The notes beneath the pieces were generated by a model, which was not told where the DNA came from, ran no database searches, and saw only the letters and a list, made by a program, of their open reading frames with translations. Shown piece after piece: positions 52,568 through 60,777 of a stretch of 64,000 bases of DNA. The number at the start of each line of letters is the position of its first letter. The stretch's first letter is position 1. This stretch comes from JALGWN01 sp964598025 (GTDB lineage: Bacteria > Arandabacterota > Arandabacteria > Arandabacterales > Arandabacteraceae): contig CAZRAU010000006.1 of NCBI GenBank assembly GCA_964598025.1, positions 7,920 to 71,919 of the forward strand, given 5' to 3'. The position numbers and the translations under genes were made by a program.

Positions 52568-52996
52568 ATGGCGCATAGACCTTGTTATGAAGACGGTCAT
52601 CTCATTGTCGCGGCGGTGAGGGTACTTTCCCATAAGGCCGACAAACCACCCACGCCGGAGGATGTCGCCGAACTGTTGGGGTTGGCCCCGGATTTCGTAA
52701 GGAACCTGATCATCGGGCTTGGCGACGAGGGCATACTGAAGGTAGTCGAGAATCCATTTGAGATAAGGACGGAAGTCAAGAACCACATCAAACTCGAGGA
52801 GCTCCCGAAAGAGGCTCAGGGGCCGTCGATCCAGGACGAATTGGATGAGTTTGTGAAGAAGAAAAAGAAGGAGGTTGAAGATACCGAAAAGATGTTCACG
52901 ATGGATGAGATTGAGAAACAGAAGCAGGAGAAGATTTCGAAGTTGGACGAAGAGATGAAAAGAATGAAGGGGAAAGGCCGCTCACCGTTCGCATAG
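52568..52996 (+). CDS. Small protein with winged-helix-like N-terminus and charged coiled coil
   Basis: 142 residues. Residues about 10-65 (LIVAAVRVLSHKADKPPTPEDVAELLGLAPDFVRNLIIGLGDEGILKVVENPFEI) have the helix-turn-helix-wing pattern of a winged helix. The last 60 residues are a highly charged helix (DEFVKKKKKEVEDTEKMFTMDEIEKQKQEKISKLDEEMKRM) likely to form a coiled coil. AGGAGG lies 8 bases upstream. It may bind DNA or act as an adaptor; I do not know the family. Confidence 0.75.
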   Translation: MAHRPCYEDGHLIVAAVRVLSHKADKPPTPEDVAELLGLAPDFVRNLIIGLGDEGILKVVENPFEIRTEVKNHIKLEELPKEAQGPSIQDELDEFVKKKKKEVEDTEKMFTMDEIEKQKQEKISKLDEEMKRMKGKGRSPFA

Positions 52997-53087
52997 CCCG
53001 CCCCGCCAATGCCCGGCTGGGGCGACCTCATCTGATGTCGGACCGATTTTTGCCTTCGAGCCTCCGCCAGTCGCCACAATACTCAGG

Positions 53088-53210
53088 TCACGGTTCCCGC
53101 TTCCTCGCGAGCACCAGGCAGATCACAATGCCGCCATAGAGTATGACGCCCGTCACTATACCCATGGCAACAGCCGATGCAGGGAGTCTCGCCAGTATGC
53201 CTGTAAGCAA
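53088..53210 (-). CDS. MetS-like small subunit of the NSS transporter
   Basis: A 40-residue protein: MLTGILARLPASAVAMGIVT, then GVILYGGIVICLVLARKREP. One transmembrane helix with a positive cytoplasmic end. It starts at TTG 53210, one base after the TAA stop of the NSS transporter, with GGAGG inside the transporter's last codons. In Corynebacterium the NSS methionine/alanine importer MetP needs a similar small subunit, MetS. Size, topology and position all fit. It is below the usual gene-finding cut-off and easily missed. Confidence 0.8.
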   Translation of the reverse strand: MLTGILARLPASAVAMGIVTGVILYGGIVICLVLARKREP

Positions 53211-53211
53211 C

Positions 53212-54693
53212 TTAGGCTGTCCTCCTTCCCTTGGATCTCATCAGAAGGAACGCGACTATGGGCAGAGCTATCACTATAGCCCAGCCGGCAGCGAATTCGG
53301 CCCATCTTGGATAGCCCTCGTAAGAGGCGAATATGCGGGCCTTGATCTCCAGTGCGACCGAAACGCCAAGGACGGCCGGGGTCACAAACATGATCATCGC
53401 GTCCCACCACCGCCCGATGGAGAACTCAGACTTGGAATTGACATAGTCGCGTAATGACCGGGCTCCATAGAAGTATCCAATCACAATGCACTCGAGCAAC
53501 CCCACTATGGCCAAGCCGAAACTATTCATGAAATGGTCCACGATGTCCAGCCAGTAATATCCCGCCCGGGTGGCGAAGATAAGTGCCAGAATGAAACCCA
53601 CTATGCCGACGCTCAGGTTCACCTTGAGCCGCTTGGCGTTGTACTTGTCCATGAAACCCGCCGCAACGGCTTCGACAAGTGAGAAAGCCGAATCGATGGC
53701 CAGGGTCAAGAGCATGATGAAGAAGAGAATCCCGAAGAAGACCGCGGCCTTGCCGAGCGTGCTGATGATGCTGGGATATGCGATGAAGGCCAGGCCGAAA
53801 CCTACCGCCTGGGACGAGCCCAGCACTTCCTTGACATCAACCCCTGTCCGGCCTGCGTAATAACCAAGCGCACCGAAGACTGCGAAGCCGCCAAGAAAGG
53901 AAGTGCCACAATTGGCAAGCGATACGATGAACGCGTTATTGACAATGTCCGAGCGCTTCGGCAGGAAACTGGCATAGGCGATCATCACACCGAAGCCGAT
54001 GGACAGGGAGAAAAACACCTGGGTGTAGGCTGCCAGCCAGACCGCGCTGTCCTTGAGGGCCTCGAAGTTCGGCGTGAGATAGTATGCTATGCCGGCCTCC
54101 GCACCCGGCAGTGAGACACCGCGGATAACGAAGACCACCAGGCAGATCCAGGGCAGGGGAACAGTGAGATATACCACCCTCCCAACGGTCTTTGCCCCTT
54201 TCCATATGCAGAGGACTATGAGCGTCCATGAGACAGCCAACCCCAACAGGATCCTAGGGCTTATCGAAAAGATGTCCTTGAAGTTCGTAGTCCTGTTGAG
54301 GAACTCGTTGTGGAAGAAGCTCTGGGCGTCGGCTCCCCAGGAGAGGTTGAATGAGAACCCCAGGTAATTCACGCACCAGGACATTATGACGCCGTAGTAG
54401 GTGACAATTATGAATCCCACGCCTACGGCCAGCCATCCCAACCATTCCTTCCGTCGGCCCGTTCCCGCAAATGCCGCCGGCGCCGAGGCTCCCATCTTGT
54501 GGCCGATACCCATCTCAAGGATCATGAGAGGTATCCCTGCGGTGAATAGAGCAACCAGGTAAGGAATCAGGAATGCGCCGCCTCCGTATTTGAAACAGAT
54601 ATACGGAAAGCGCCAGACGTTTCCCAAACCGATCGCTGAACCAATCGCGGCGAAGACGAAGGATATCCTTGAAGGCCAATACTCCTTTTCCAA
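53212..54693 (-). CDS. Sodium-dependent NSS family transporter (MetP-like)
   Basis: 493 residues from TTG 54693 behind GGGAGGT. TM1 has the family hallmark FAAIGSAIGLGNVWRFPY, which binds substrate and Na+. About eleven to twelve helices follow, including IPLMILEMGIGHKMGA, ITYYGVIMSWCVNYLGFS-like TM3, AWLAAYTQVFFSLSIGFGVMIAYASF (TM6) and a Na+-site helix near GFGLAFIAYPSIISTLG. NSS proteins import amino acids with Na+. The tightly linked MetS-like gene suggests methionine or neutral amino acid uptake. A REP-like element separates it from the two-component genes upstream. Confidence 0.93.
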   Translation of the reverse strand: MEKEYWPSRISFVFAAIGSAIGLGNVWRFPYICFKYGGGAFLIPYLVALFTAGIPLMILEMGIGHKMGASAPAAFAGTGRRKEWLGWLAVGVGFIIVTYYGVIMSWCVNYLGFSFNLSWGADAQSFFHNEFLNRTTNFKDIFSISPRILLGLAVSWTLIVLCIWKGAKTVGRVVYLTVPLPWICLVVFVIRGVSLPGAEAGIAYYLTPNFEALKDSAVWLAAYTQVFFSLSIGFGVMIAYASFLPKRSDIVNNAFIVSLANCGTSFLGGFAVFGALGYYAGRTGVDVKEVLGSSQAVGFGLAFIAYPSIISTLGKAAVFFGILFFIMLLTLAIDSAFSLVEAVAAGFMDKYNAKRLKVNLSVGIVGFILALIFATRAGYYWLDIVDHFMNSFGLAIVGLLECIVIGYFYGARSLRDYVNSKSEFSIGRWWDAMIMFVTPAVLGVSVALEIKARIFASYEGYPRWAEFAAGWAIVIALPIVAFLLMRSKGRRTA

Positions 54694-54785
54694 TCCGGCT
54701 GGACCTCCCTTCGAACCTGGAGTTGTCTGAGTAGTATTCGGTTACCACGACATATGATGTGCTGTCAATCGAAAAGGGGTGGAAA

Positions 54786-54864
54786 GGGGCCAAGTCTGCG
54801 TTTCTTGTGGCAGCATCTTGAAACTTGAATCCTCGCAGAGATTCAGTTTGCAGGATCCGGCCCC
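54786..54864. repeat. REP-like imperfect palindrome
   Basis: Outer arms GGGGCC (54786) and GGCCCC (about 54859), inner arms AAACTTGAATC / GATTCAGTTT with one bulge. Shares ATCTTGAAA-TTGAAT with the palindrome at 9045-9086. It sits in the 204-base gap between the response regulator and the transporter. Confidence 0.5.
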
Positions 54865-54897
54865 AAGGGTGTCTGCGCGGAGTCGACCGTTTGTTTC

Positions 54898-55317
54898 TTA
54901 ATCCCGGCAGAAGGCGTAATGAATAGCTCCGCCGGCGCTGCCTCCGCCGCCGGCGATGCTCCGAGCGGCGCTCTCTATGAGGTGTACTATGGTCTTGAGG
55001 TCGAACGGCTTGGAGATCTTGGTAACGGCTCCGCAGCTGATGGCCTCGTCCATCATCCTGTCCTCGGAATAACCACTCATCATGACCACCTTCACGGCGG
55101 GGTCAAGATTGAGAATGGTCCTGCACGCGTCGAGGCCGTTCATGTGAGGCATGCGCATGTCGAGGAACACTATGTCGTAGTGATGTCCGCGGCACTTCTC
55201 CACTGCGACATCGCCGTCTTCGGCGGTCTCGACATTGCCCCCAAGAGATCGGGCAACGTCCAAAAAGAAGTCGCGGACTATCTTCTCATCGTCAACAACC
55301 AGTATGTTCCCGCTCAT
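54898..55317 (-). CDS. Receiver-only response regulator (CheY-like)
   Basis: 139 residues, one receiver domain and no output domain. Acidic pocket Asp9/Asp10 (VVDDEK), phosphorylated Asp53 (VFLDMRMPHMNG), Thr/Ser switch replaced by MMSGYS, and Lys in SKPFDL. A Gly-rich tail (AGGGGSAGGA) follows. The ATG overlaps the histidine kinase stop, so this is its cognate partner. With no DNA-binding domain it probably acts by protein-protein contact or in a phosphorelay. Confidence 0.92.
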   Translation of the reverse strand: MSGNILVVDDEKIVRDFFLDVARSLGGNVETAEDGDVAVEKCRGHHYDIVFLDMRMPHMNGLDACRTILNLDPAVKVVMMSGYSEDRMMDEAISCGAVTKISKPFDLKTIVHLIESAARSIAGGGGSAGGAIHYAFCRD

Positions 55318-57212
55318 GGCACGGCTGTCTCCTCTACGTCACAACATTCGGAAAGAGGGGTCAGGGATTTACGCTTGTATACGCTACAGTTCCGGCAATT
55401 GGGCGGCAGTGGATCACCTGTCCTTCGATGTCTCTTGGCGATCTCCTCCCAACATGAGTGGCCCTTCTGGTTCTTGTAGGCGGGGCAGTCCTCCTTCTCG
55501 AATCCACAGGTAATGAGGCAATCGACCAGCTCCCAGCAAGTTGGAGTCCTGACGACGGGAAAACATATCCTGAATACCGTTCCGCGGTCCTTGACGCTAT
55601 GGACCTCGATCCGGCCCCCGTGGTCCTCGATTATTCCAAGGCTGATGGAAAGCCCCAGGCCCGTGCCCTTGCCGACATCCTTGGTTGTGAAGAATGGGTT
55701 GAAGATGTCGCTGACGGTGGAGCTGTCCATCCCCGTACCGTTGTCGATGACCAGAATCTCGACGAAATCCGCCTTTTCGGCCTGTCTCGATATGATTGTT
55801 ATGTTGCCGCTGCCCTTGGGGTCTATGGCGTCTTTGGCATTCGAGATGAGGTTGAGGAACACCTGCTCCAGCTGGTTGGCATCGGCGAGCACCCTCGGCA
55901 GGTCGGAGGTCAGCTCACGTTTGACCTTGATGTTGTGGGACCTGAGCTGCTCACCCAGAAGCATCAGAGCGTCATCTATGGGCTGGTTAACGTCGGTCTC
56001 AGCATATTCAAACTTGGACTGGCGCGCGAACGTCCTGAGGTTGCTGACTATCTTGGTCATGCGCACGCATTGGTCCTCGATCTTCTTGGCGTATCTCCAT
56101 TCGGATGTCTCTTTTCCCATTTTAAGCAGAAGAAGGTCGGTATAGCCGCTTATGCCGGCCAGCGGCTGGTTGAGCTCGTGGGCGACTCCGGCTCCGAACT
56201 GCCCCATGGCCGCCATTTTGCTTGCCTGTATCAGCTGTGCCTGGGTTTCTCTCAGCGTTTTGTTGGCTTCTTCGAGGTCGACAGTTCGCTCGCGGACTTT
56301 CTCCTCGAGCGTCCGGCTGTAATTCTCGACCTCCTCGTGATATCTTCTAAGATCCACGACCATGTGGTTGAATGACCTCGCCAGTTCCGCGACCTCATCT
56401 CTACCCTTTGCCTCTACCATATGGCTGAGATCCCCGGAGGCTATCTTCTCTGTCGCGCGTACCAATCGCTTTATGGGGATAACAACGGCCCGGGACATGC
56501 CGTAGACGGCGATGACCGACGCACATCCGATACCCATCGCCAGAATGGCGACTATCACCTTGACCCTGGCCATCGTCTGCTCTATTCCAAGAAGCGACAC
56601 TCCAACAACGGCTCTCCCGATCTCCTCCACCTTGGCGTCTTTCCTGCTGGAGTATGGGTTGGATATGTTCGCGACGTCGTCGTCGGGCAGCAATAGCTCT
56701 TCCCGGGATAGATCCTGCTTTATAGTCTCGACGGATGTCACGAAATGAACAAGGTCCTCGTTTGGGCCTCGGCCGGATGCGCTCCAATCGGAATCTACCA
56801 CGAAGCCGGTCAAGTCGGGGGGGATCGTCACCTTCTGGTCAACCCGGGAGGATAGGCTGTGTCCCAGGATGGTGCCGTCCTTGTCAACGACCATTGCATA
56901 AACTATGTCTTCCTCCATGGCTACGCCGGAAGCCAGCTCGCTCAGCCCCCGCGTGTCCCGCGCCAACACTCCTAGCTTGCTGTTGTAGGCGAGGTTGGCC
57001 CCCAGGCTCCGGGCCCTCTTGAAGAGAGCCTCTTTGATGATGGTCCGTTCATGATGGATGAAGAACCAGGAGAAGCCCAGCACTGCCGCGACGATAACCG
57101 CGGTGACAAGGATCTGGAACTTGCCTTGGATCCCCAGACCGGATTTGGCCAGAAGGGAAAGGCAAAAAGACAGCCGGCTGTCGGTTGTTGTTTTGTCCGA
57201 GGTTTTAGCCAT
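55314..57212 (-). CDS. Sensor histidine kinase with C-terminal Cys-rich motif
   Basis: 632 residues. TM1 (about 32-54), a periplasmic sensor domain of about 190 residues, TM2 (VIVAILAMGIGCASVIAVYGM), HAMP, a coiled coil, then HisKA with His345 in GVAHELNQPLAGISGY and HATPase_c with N, G1 (DNGTGMD), F and G2 (KGTGLGLSI) boxes. After the kinase core comes a Cys-rich tail of about 70 residues: CWELVDC, C-x6-CPAY, CWEE, and NCRNCSVYK. Such CW...CPAY...CW...CxxC tails occur in other bacterial signalling proteins and may bind metal or an iron-sulfur cluster. ATG 57212 is chosen; a longer frame to 57422 covers the terminator. Confidence 0.93.
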   Translation of the reverse strand: MAKTSDKTTTDSRLSFCLSLLAKSGLGIQGKFQILVTAVIVAAVLGFSWFFIHHERTIIKEALFKRARSLGANLAYNSKLGVLARDTRGLSELASGVAMEEDIVYAMVVDKDGTILGHSLSSRVDQKVTIPPDLTGFVVDSDWSASGRGPNEDLVHFVTSVETIKQDLSREELLLPDDDVANISNPYSSRKDAKVEEIGRAVVGVSLLGIEQTMARVKVIVAILAMGIGCASVIAVYGMSRAVVIPIKRLVRATEKIASGDLSHMVEAKGRDEVAELARSFNHMVVDLRRYHEEVENYSRTLEEKVRERTVDLEEANKTLRETQAQLIQASKMAAMGQFGAGVAHELNQPLAGISGYTDLLLLKMGKETSEWRYAKKIEDQCVRMTKIVSNLRTFARQSKFEYAETDVNQPIDDALMLLGEQLRSHNIKVKRELTSDLPRVLADANQLEQVFLNLISNAKDAIDPKGSGNITIISRQAEKADFVEILVIDNGTGMDSSTVSDIFNPFFTTKDVGKGTGLGLSISLGIIEDHGGRIEVHSVKDRGTVFRICFPVVRTPTCWELVDCLITCGFEKEDCPAYKNQKGHSCWEEIAKRHRRTGDPLPPNCRNCSVYKRKSLTPLSECCDVEETAVP

Positions 57213-57398
57213 GGTAAGCCAGCCCAAGGAGCATGGATTTCGCCAGAGCACACTCCTATTCCTATGTCTTGTATCGGCAGGCTGATTGGGCTTCTTGAGC
57301 CGCTGTGACGGGGTTGTTGAAAAAGTCGACCATGTCAGGCTGGTCAAAAACACCCAGATGTGGGGGCCTGTGAAGCCTCCCGGGGCGTGAAGAAAAAA

Positions 57399-57436
57399 GG
57401 CCACGCCTGCTCTTGAGGCCAAAAACAGGTGTGGCC
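57399..57436 (-). terminator. Intrinsic terminator of the envelope operon
   Basis: Stem GGCCACGCCTG / CAGGTGTGGCC with one wobble and a 16-base loop. On the minus strand it is followed by CCTTTTTTCTT. It lies directly after the beta-barrel gene stop at 57462. Confidence 0.8.
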
Positions 57437-57461
57437 CCTTTTCTGCGCGGGGGCGCTCCGG

Positions 57462-57965
57462 CTACAGGTAGAAGTAGAACCTAACGCGTGTTGTGGTCAG
57501 CACATGGGTCGGATCGGTACCAAAACTGAAGTTCAGCTCGGCGCTCAAGCCGATTCTCTTCATGATTATGTATTCGACGCCACTTGCTGCTTCGACGGTA
57601 CCGGATGTTTCAGCCTGGCCGTCACCGATCATGGAGAGTATGAAGCGGCCGCCGACATATGGCGTTATCTGGTTGGCCGGCGCGAAGTCGTATATGAAAC
57701 CGGCACCGACGTCGAGTTGCGTTACATCGCAGTCGCCCTCGCCGTGTTCGCAATCCTTGGAGATGTGTTCCATCCCGAAAATGACTTCGGCTCCGAGGTT
57801 TTGGGTCACACCGAGGCGGCCCAACCAATGATGGGGACCATCCAGTTCTCCGCCCACCCCGTACCACTTGATTTGCTCATCGTCTTGGGCCGGGGCTGCC
57901 TGTGCCACGGCCAGTACCAATAAGAACATGATCACAGGGGTTCTGGCCGCCGATAATGACCTCAT
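57462..57965 (-). CDS. Small outer-membrane beta-barrel protein
   Basis: 167 residues. GGAGG is 8 bases upstream of the ATG. A signal peptide (about 1-26, ending QAAPAQ) is followed by alternating amphipathic strands (WYGVGGELDGPHHWLGRLGVTQ, VGAGFIYDFAPANQITPYVGGRFIL, RIGLSAELNFSFG). The C-terminus TRVRFYFYL ends in alternating aromatics, as BAM substrates do. Likely an eight-stranded barrel. Third gene of a three-gene operon. Confidence 0.8.
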   Translation of the reverse strand: MRSLSAARTPVIMFLLVLAVAQAAPAQDDEQIKWYGVGGELDGPHHWLGRLGVTQNLGAEVIFGMEHISKDCEHGEGDCDVTQLDVGAGFIYDFAPANQITPYVGGRFILSMIGDGQAETSGTVEAASGVEYIIMKRIGLSAELNFSFGTDPTHVLTTTRVRFYFYL

Positions 57966-57981
57966 CTATTCAACCTCCTCT

Positions 57982-59169
57982 TCAGGGGCCGGTTTTCACT
58001 TCTCTTCGCCAGGCCTCGATAGCGGACACCGATAGCGACAGACCATAGACTGTCTCGCTGAGATCGCTCGTGCCCTCGGCTTCCCGCCGACCGAATTCAA
58101 GTGCGAGTGAAACGGCCGCCCGATCCTTGGCTATTGGTATAGACGTGCCGACCGAGAAGATCCGTTCGACGATTTCTCCGGTCTCGGGACTCTGCCAGTC
58201 CAGAGGCTGTCTGTAGTAACCGGCACAAAGGGGGTATTTCTCGGCGTCCCAGGGGATGTGTCCCCTGTATTCTAACCCAGCAGACCAGCGGTAAACATCG
58301 TCGTCGGCAATCGGCCGGCCATCAAGCCGCATCCCGGACCATGGGCTGGTTTCGTAGTCCACCTCGACCGCGAAGTAACTGTGAGGTTTCACACGCAGCC
58401 CGAGCTTGTAGGATTCTCCTGATGTCAGACTCACGTCTTTGGAGTCCCAGACATCGGCATACCGGCTCTCCCTGTCCAGTGCCCCGTCTAGATCGATCTT
58501 GCTCCTGAACAAGGCGGCCACACGCACTATGTCAAGATCGAGCATAAAACCAGCTGCTAAGGCACGTCCGCTGGCCGAGATGTCGGACGCATCCACAGCG
58601 TCGGTCCTGTTGTCGGAGGCGAAGTCCACCGTGTGTGTCTCCCTCGTATCAAAGGCGGAGAAAAGGATGCCCGCCGAAACCAAGAGTCGCCTGTGGATAC
58701 TTGACGATACGAAGAGAGGGACGGTGTGAATAGAGGTCTCCCGTCTGTACTCCAGGTCATAAGCCTCGTCACCATAGGCACTATCGGTGAGAGCAAGCGT
58801 GAGCCTTCCTTCCTTCTCCAAATAGAGTCCCGTCATGAAGGCGACTCCCTTATAGGGTATGATCGCAGTCACTGACGGGAAGAGTGTGGTAAGAGTGCGT
58901 TTCTTTTCCCCGAGGTTATCGCTTCGTGTGTTCATATGAGCAAAGCCGACCGTTATGGTGACTCTATCGACCAGGGCCGATGCAAAGGGACTCATGACGG
59001 CGCAGTCAAGGGGATCACGGCTTGCTGCGACCGCTCCCCCCATGGCCCGGCTGACCCCGGCTACGGGGATGACGTCTTTGCCTGTACCACGCACGTCGAA
59101 TATGGAGTCACCATGTACGGTCGATACCAGAAGCAGGGTGACAATGGCGATCCGGATAAGCCACCTCAT
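57982..59169 (-). CDS. Outer-membrane protein of the FadL/PorV-like kind
   Basis: 395 residues. The start at 59169 overlaps the stop of the upstream lipoprotein gene (ATGA). The signal peptide (about 1-20) is followed by VAGVSRAMGGAVAASRDPLDCAVMSPFASA, which resembles the 'RAxGMGGAfvA...NPA' N-terminal motif of FadL/PorV-type barrels. Many amphipathic strands follow (FAVEVDYETSPWSGMRLDG, YRWSAGLEYRGHI, AVSLALEFGRREAEG). It is probably an outer-membrane barrel; transport of hydrophobic compounds is a family possibility, not shown. Confidence 0.75.
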   Translation of the reverse strand: MRWLIRIAIVTLLLVSTVHGDSIFDVRGTGKDVIPVAGVSRAMGGAVAASRDPLDCAVMSPFASALVDRVTITVGFAHMNTRSDNLGEKKRTLTTLFPSVTAIIPYKGVAFMTGLYLEKEGRLTLALTDSAYGDEAYDLEYRRETSIHTVPLFVSSSIHRRLLVSAGILFSAFDTRETHTVDFASDNRTDAVDASDISASGRALAAGFMLDLDIVRVAALFRSKIDLDGALDRESRYADVWDSKDVSLTSGESYKLGLRVKPHSYFAVEVDYETSPWSGMRLDGRPIADDDVYRWSAGLEYRGHIPWDAEKYPLCAGYYRQPLDWQSPETGEIVERIFSVGTSIPIAKDRAAVSLALEFGRREAEGTSDLSETVYGLSLSVSAIEAWRREVKTGP

Positions 59170-60392
59170 GGCTGGCGAACCTCCGAATAGGGGAGTTCCG
59201 GCGGGATGACATAATCCACCACCAGCCTCGGTCTGAGCGCGGAGTCGGGCTGCGAGTGCGACCAGAATCTCATGAAATCCAGGTCGAAAGCCTCGTTGGA
59301 TGCTTTTACGGCGAAACCCGAGTTCGCCTCCTCCCTTGCAACCAGGGGTTGCACCAAGGCCGTGATGTCCATCTCGAGAATACCGCCGCATATGGTCATG
59401 GAATCGGCTTTGACGGTGATGGTCGTTATTCCGCTGGCCCCGATCGAGGTGTCGAAGCCCTCCCACGGTTCCTCCAAGACTGCATGGCACGTAACGCCCA
59501 TCGAGTCAAAGGAGGATGTCAAGGTGTCCATGGCAAGGCTCATTATAGACTTGGTGACAGTGCACCCTTCGGGTATACCGTCCAAATCGAACTTGACCAG
59601 GGCCCTTGAAGGAAAGCCGCTTCCGCAGAGAAGATGCCAGCTGTCATCGGGGAAAGGCGTCAGGAGCGTGTCCGCAAACACGTCAACAGCGGCAATGGAT
59701 ACCGCACTCTGGTCCTCGCCTGCGGTGTCCACATAAGCAATTCTGAGGGCAGGTCTGAAATCCAGCGAGGTTGAGTCGTCTATCGTCTTCTTGGATACCT
59801 CGCGCGTGGCGAATTCGACCAGGAATTCCGGTCCTGACTCATCGCGGGCTTTCAACGCAAAACCGAAATTACTCTCTGCCTGCTTAATCCATGACGTCAC
59901 GGCCTCGGTGACATCGACAAACACCGAATCGCGGATCGTATCCGGAACTGCGAAACTCGCTACCGGCTCTTCGCTAATCCCGGGCATTTCACCCCAGTAG
60001 AGTTCGGACTGGATCAGCGTATCGACCAGAGTGTGAACATCCAGGATGGTCCCGGCCCAATCCCCGTCGCCCCTGGTGAGCCAAAGGTAGAGCAGCACAC
60101 GGTCAACAGTGACGTCTGTGTCCGGGAAAGCCGTGAATCTCAGGAAACACCTGGAGTTGTAGCCTTGCCAATTAGAGACCACCATCCTGGTGGAACTCCA
60201 ACCGGGTCCGGCACTCTCGCCCCGGTTGAACCAGGCCGAGGCCTCGGCGACCAGCGTGTCGGATCGAAAACGTTCGCCCGCATTGAGGCCGTAGAGAGGC
60301 TCGAATGAAGCCTCCTTGCTGCAGCTTTGGCATAAGAGAAGCGTCGACAGGACGAACACCCCTGTCGCACTCCATCTACCGACTGTGCGCAT
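59166..60392 (-). CDS. DNRLRE-domain surface lipoprotein
   Basis: 408 residues. ATG 60392 has GGAGAGG 4 bases upstream; a longer frame to 60500 lacks one. Lipoprotein-like signal STLLLCQSC-SKE (Cys about 25). Two DNRLRE-type modules, each with strands such as RCFLRFTAFPDTDVTVDRVLLYLWLT / SRALVKFDLDGIPEGCTVTKSIMSLAM, then DVTEAVTSWIKQAESNFGFALKA / DITALVQPLVAREEANSGFAVKA, then LDFRPALRIAYVD / ALRPRLVVDYVIP. DNRLRE domains are adhesive carbohydrate-binding-like beta sandwiches on secreted proteins. First gene of the operon. Confidence 0.85.
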   Translation of the reverse strand: MRTVGRWSATGVFVLSTLLLCQSCSKEASFEPLYGLNAGERFRSDTLVAEASAWFNRGESAGPGWSSTRMVVSNWQGYNSRCFLRFTAFPDTDVTVDRVLLYLWLTRGDGDWAGTILDVHTLVDTLIQSELYWGEMPGISEEPVASFAVPDTIRDSVFVDVTEAVTSWIKQAESNFGFALKARDESGPEFLVEFATREVSKKTIDDSTSLDFRPALRIAYVDTAGEDQSAVSIAAVDVFADTLLTPFPDDSWHLLCGSGFPSRALVKFDLDGIPEGCTVTKSIMSLAMDTLTSSFDSMGVTCHAVLEEPWEGFDTSIGASGITTITVKADSMTICGGILEMDITALVQPLVAREEANSGFAVKASNEAFDLDFMRFWSHSQPDSALRPRLVVDYVIPPELPYSEVRQP

Positions 60393-60478
60393 CGAACCTC
60401 TCCATGTGATGTGAAGTACCCCGAACTTACGACACAACCATGCCGGTGTCAAGCGCATTGGGGGCGGTTTCATACCTC

Positions 60479-60507
60479 TTGACAGAGCAGAAACACTCAA
60501 GTACTAT
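60479..60507 (+). promoter_or_regulatory. tRNA promoter
   Basis: TTGACA (60479-60484), 17-bp spacer, TACTAT (60502-60507). Start near 60514, 48 bases before the tRNA. Confidence 0.75.
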
Positions 60508-60561
60508 TTTACAAAAGGCTAGGGTGTCGACTGGCAAGGATGCACTTTTCCGCCTTTTGCT

Positions 60562-60638
60562 GGCGGTGTAGCTCAGTTGGTCAGAGCAGGAGAATCATAA
60601 TCTCTGTGTCCGGGGTTCGAATCCCTGCACCGCCACCA
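60562..60638 (+). tRNA. tRNA with CAU anticodon (Met or Ile2)
   Basis: 77 bases with a complete cloverleaf: acceptor GGCGGTG/CACCGCC, D stem GCTC/GAGC, anticodon stem GGAGA/TCTCT with loop ATCATAA (anticodon CAT), T arm CGGGG-TTCGAAT-CCCTG, discriminator A, and an encoded CCA. CAU can be elongator Met or, after lysidine modification, Ile2 reading AUA. The neighbouring gene is tilS, which makes that modification, so Ile2 deserves attention; the loop matches both types. The initiator is unlikely because the acceptor starts with a G-C pair and the anticodon stem lacks three G-C pairs. Confidence 0.95.
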
Positions 60639-60777
60639 GGAATCTCATCTGAGAGGTAGTCCGGCCTGAATGAGCAGTGTCTTGCGGGAGTGACTCACCA
60701 ACATCTGTGGCTATCCTTGGGCAAGACCATGATCCCTGGGAGTGCTCGGGTTTCGCGTATCTGGAGGTAATCGGACC

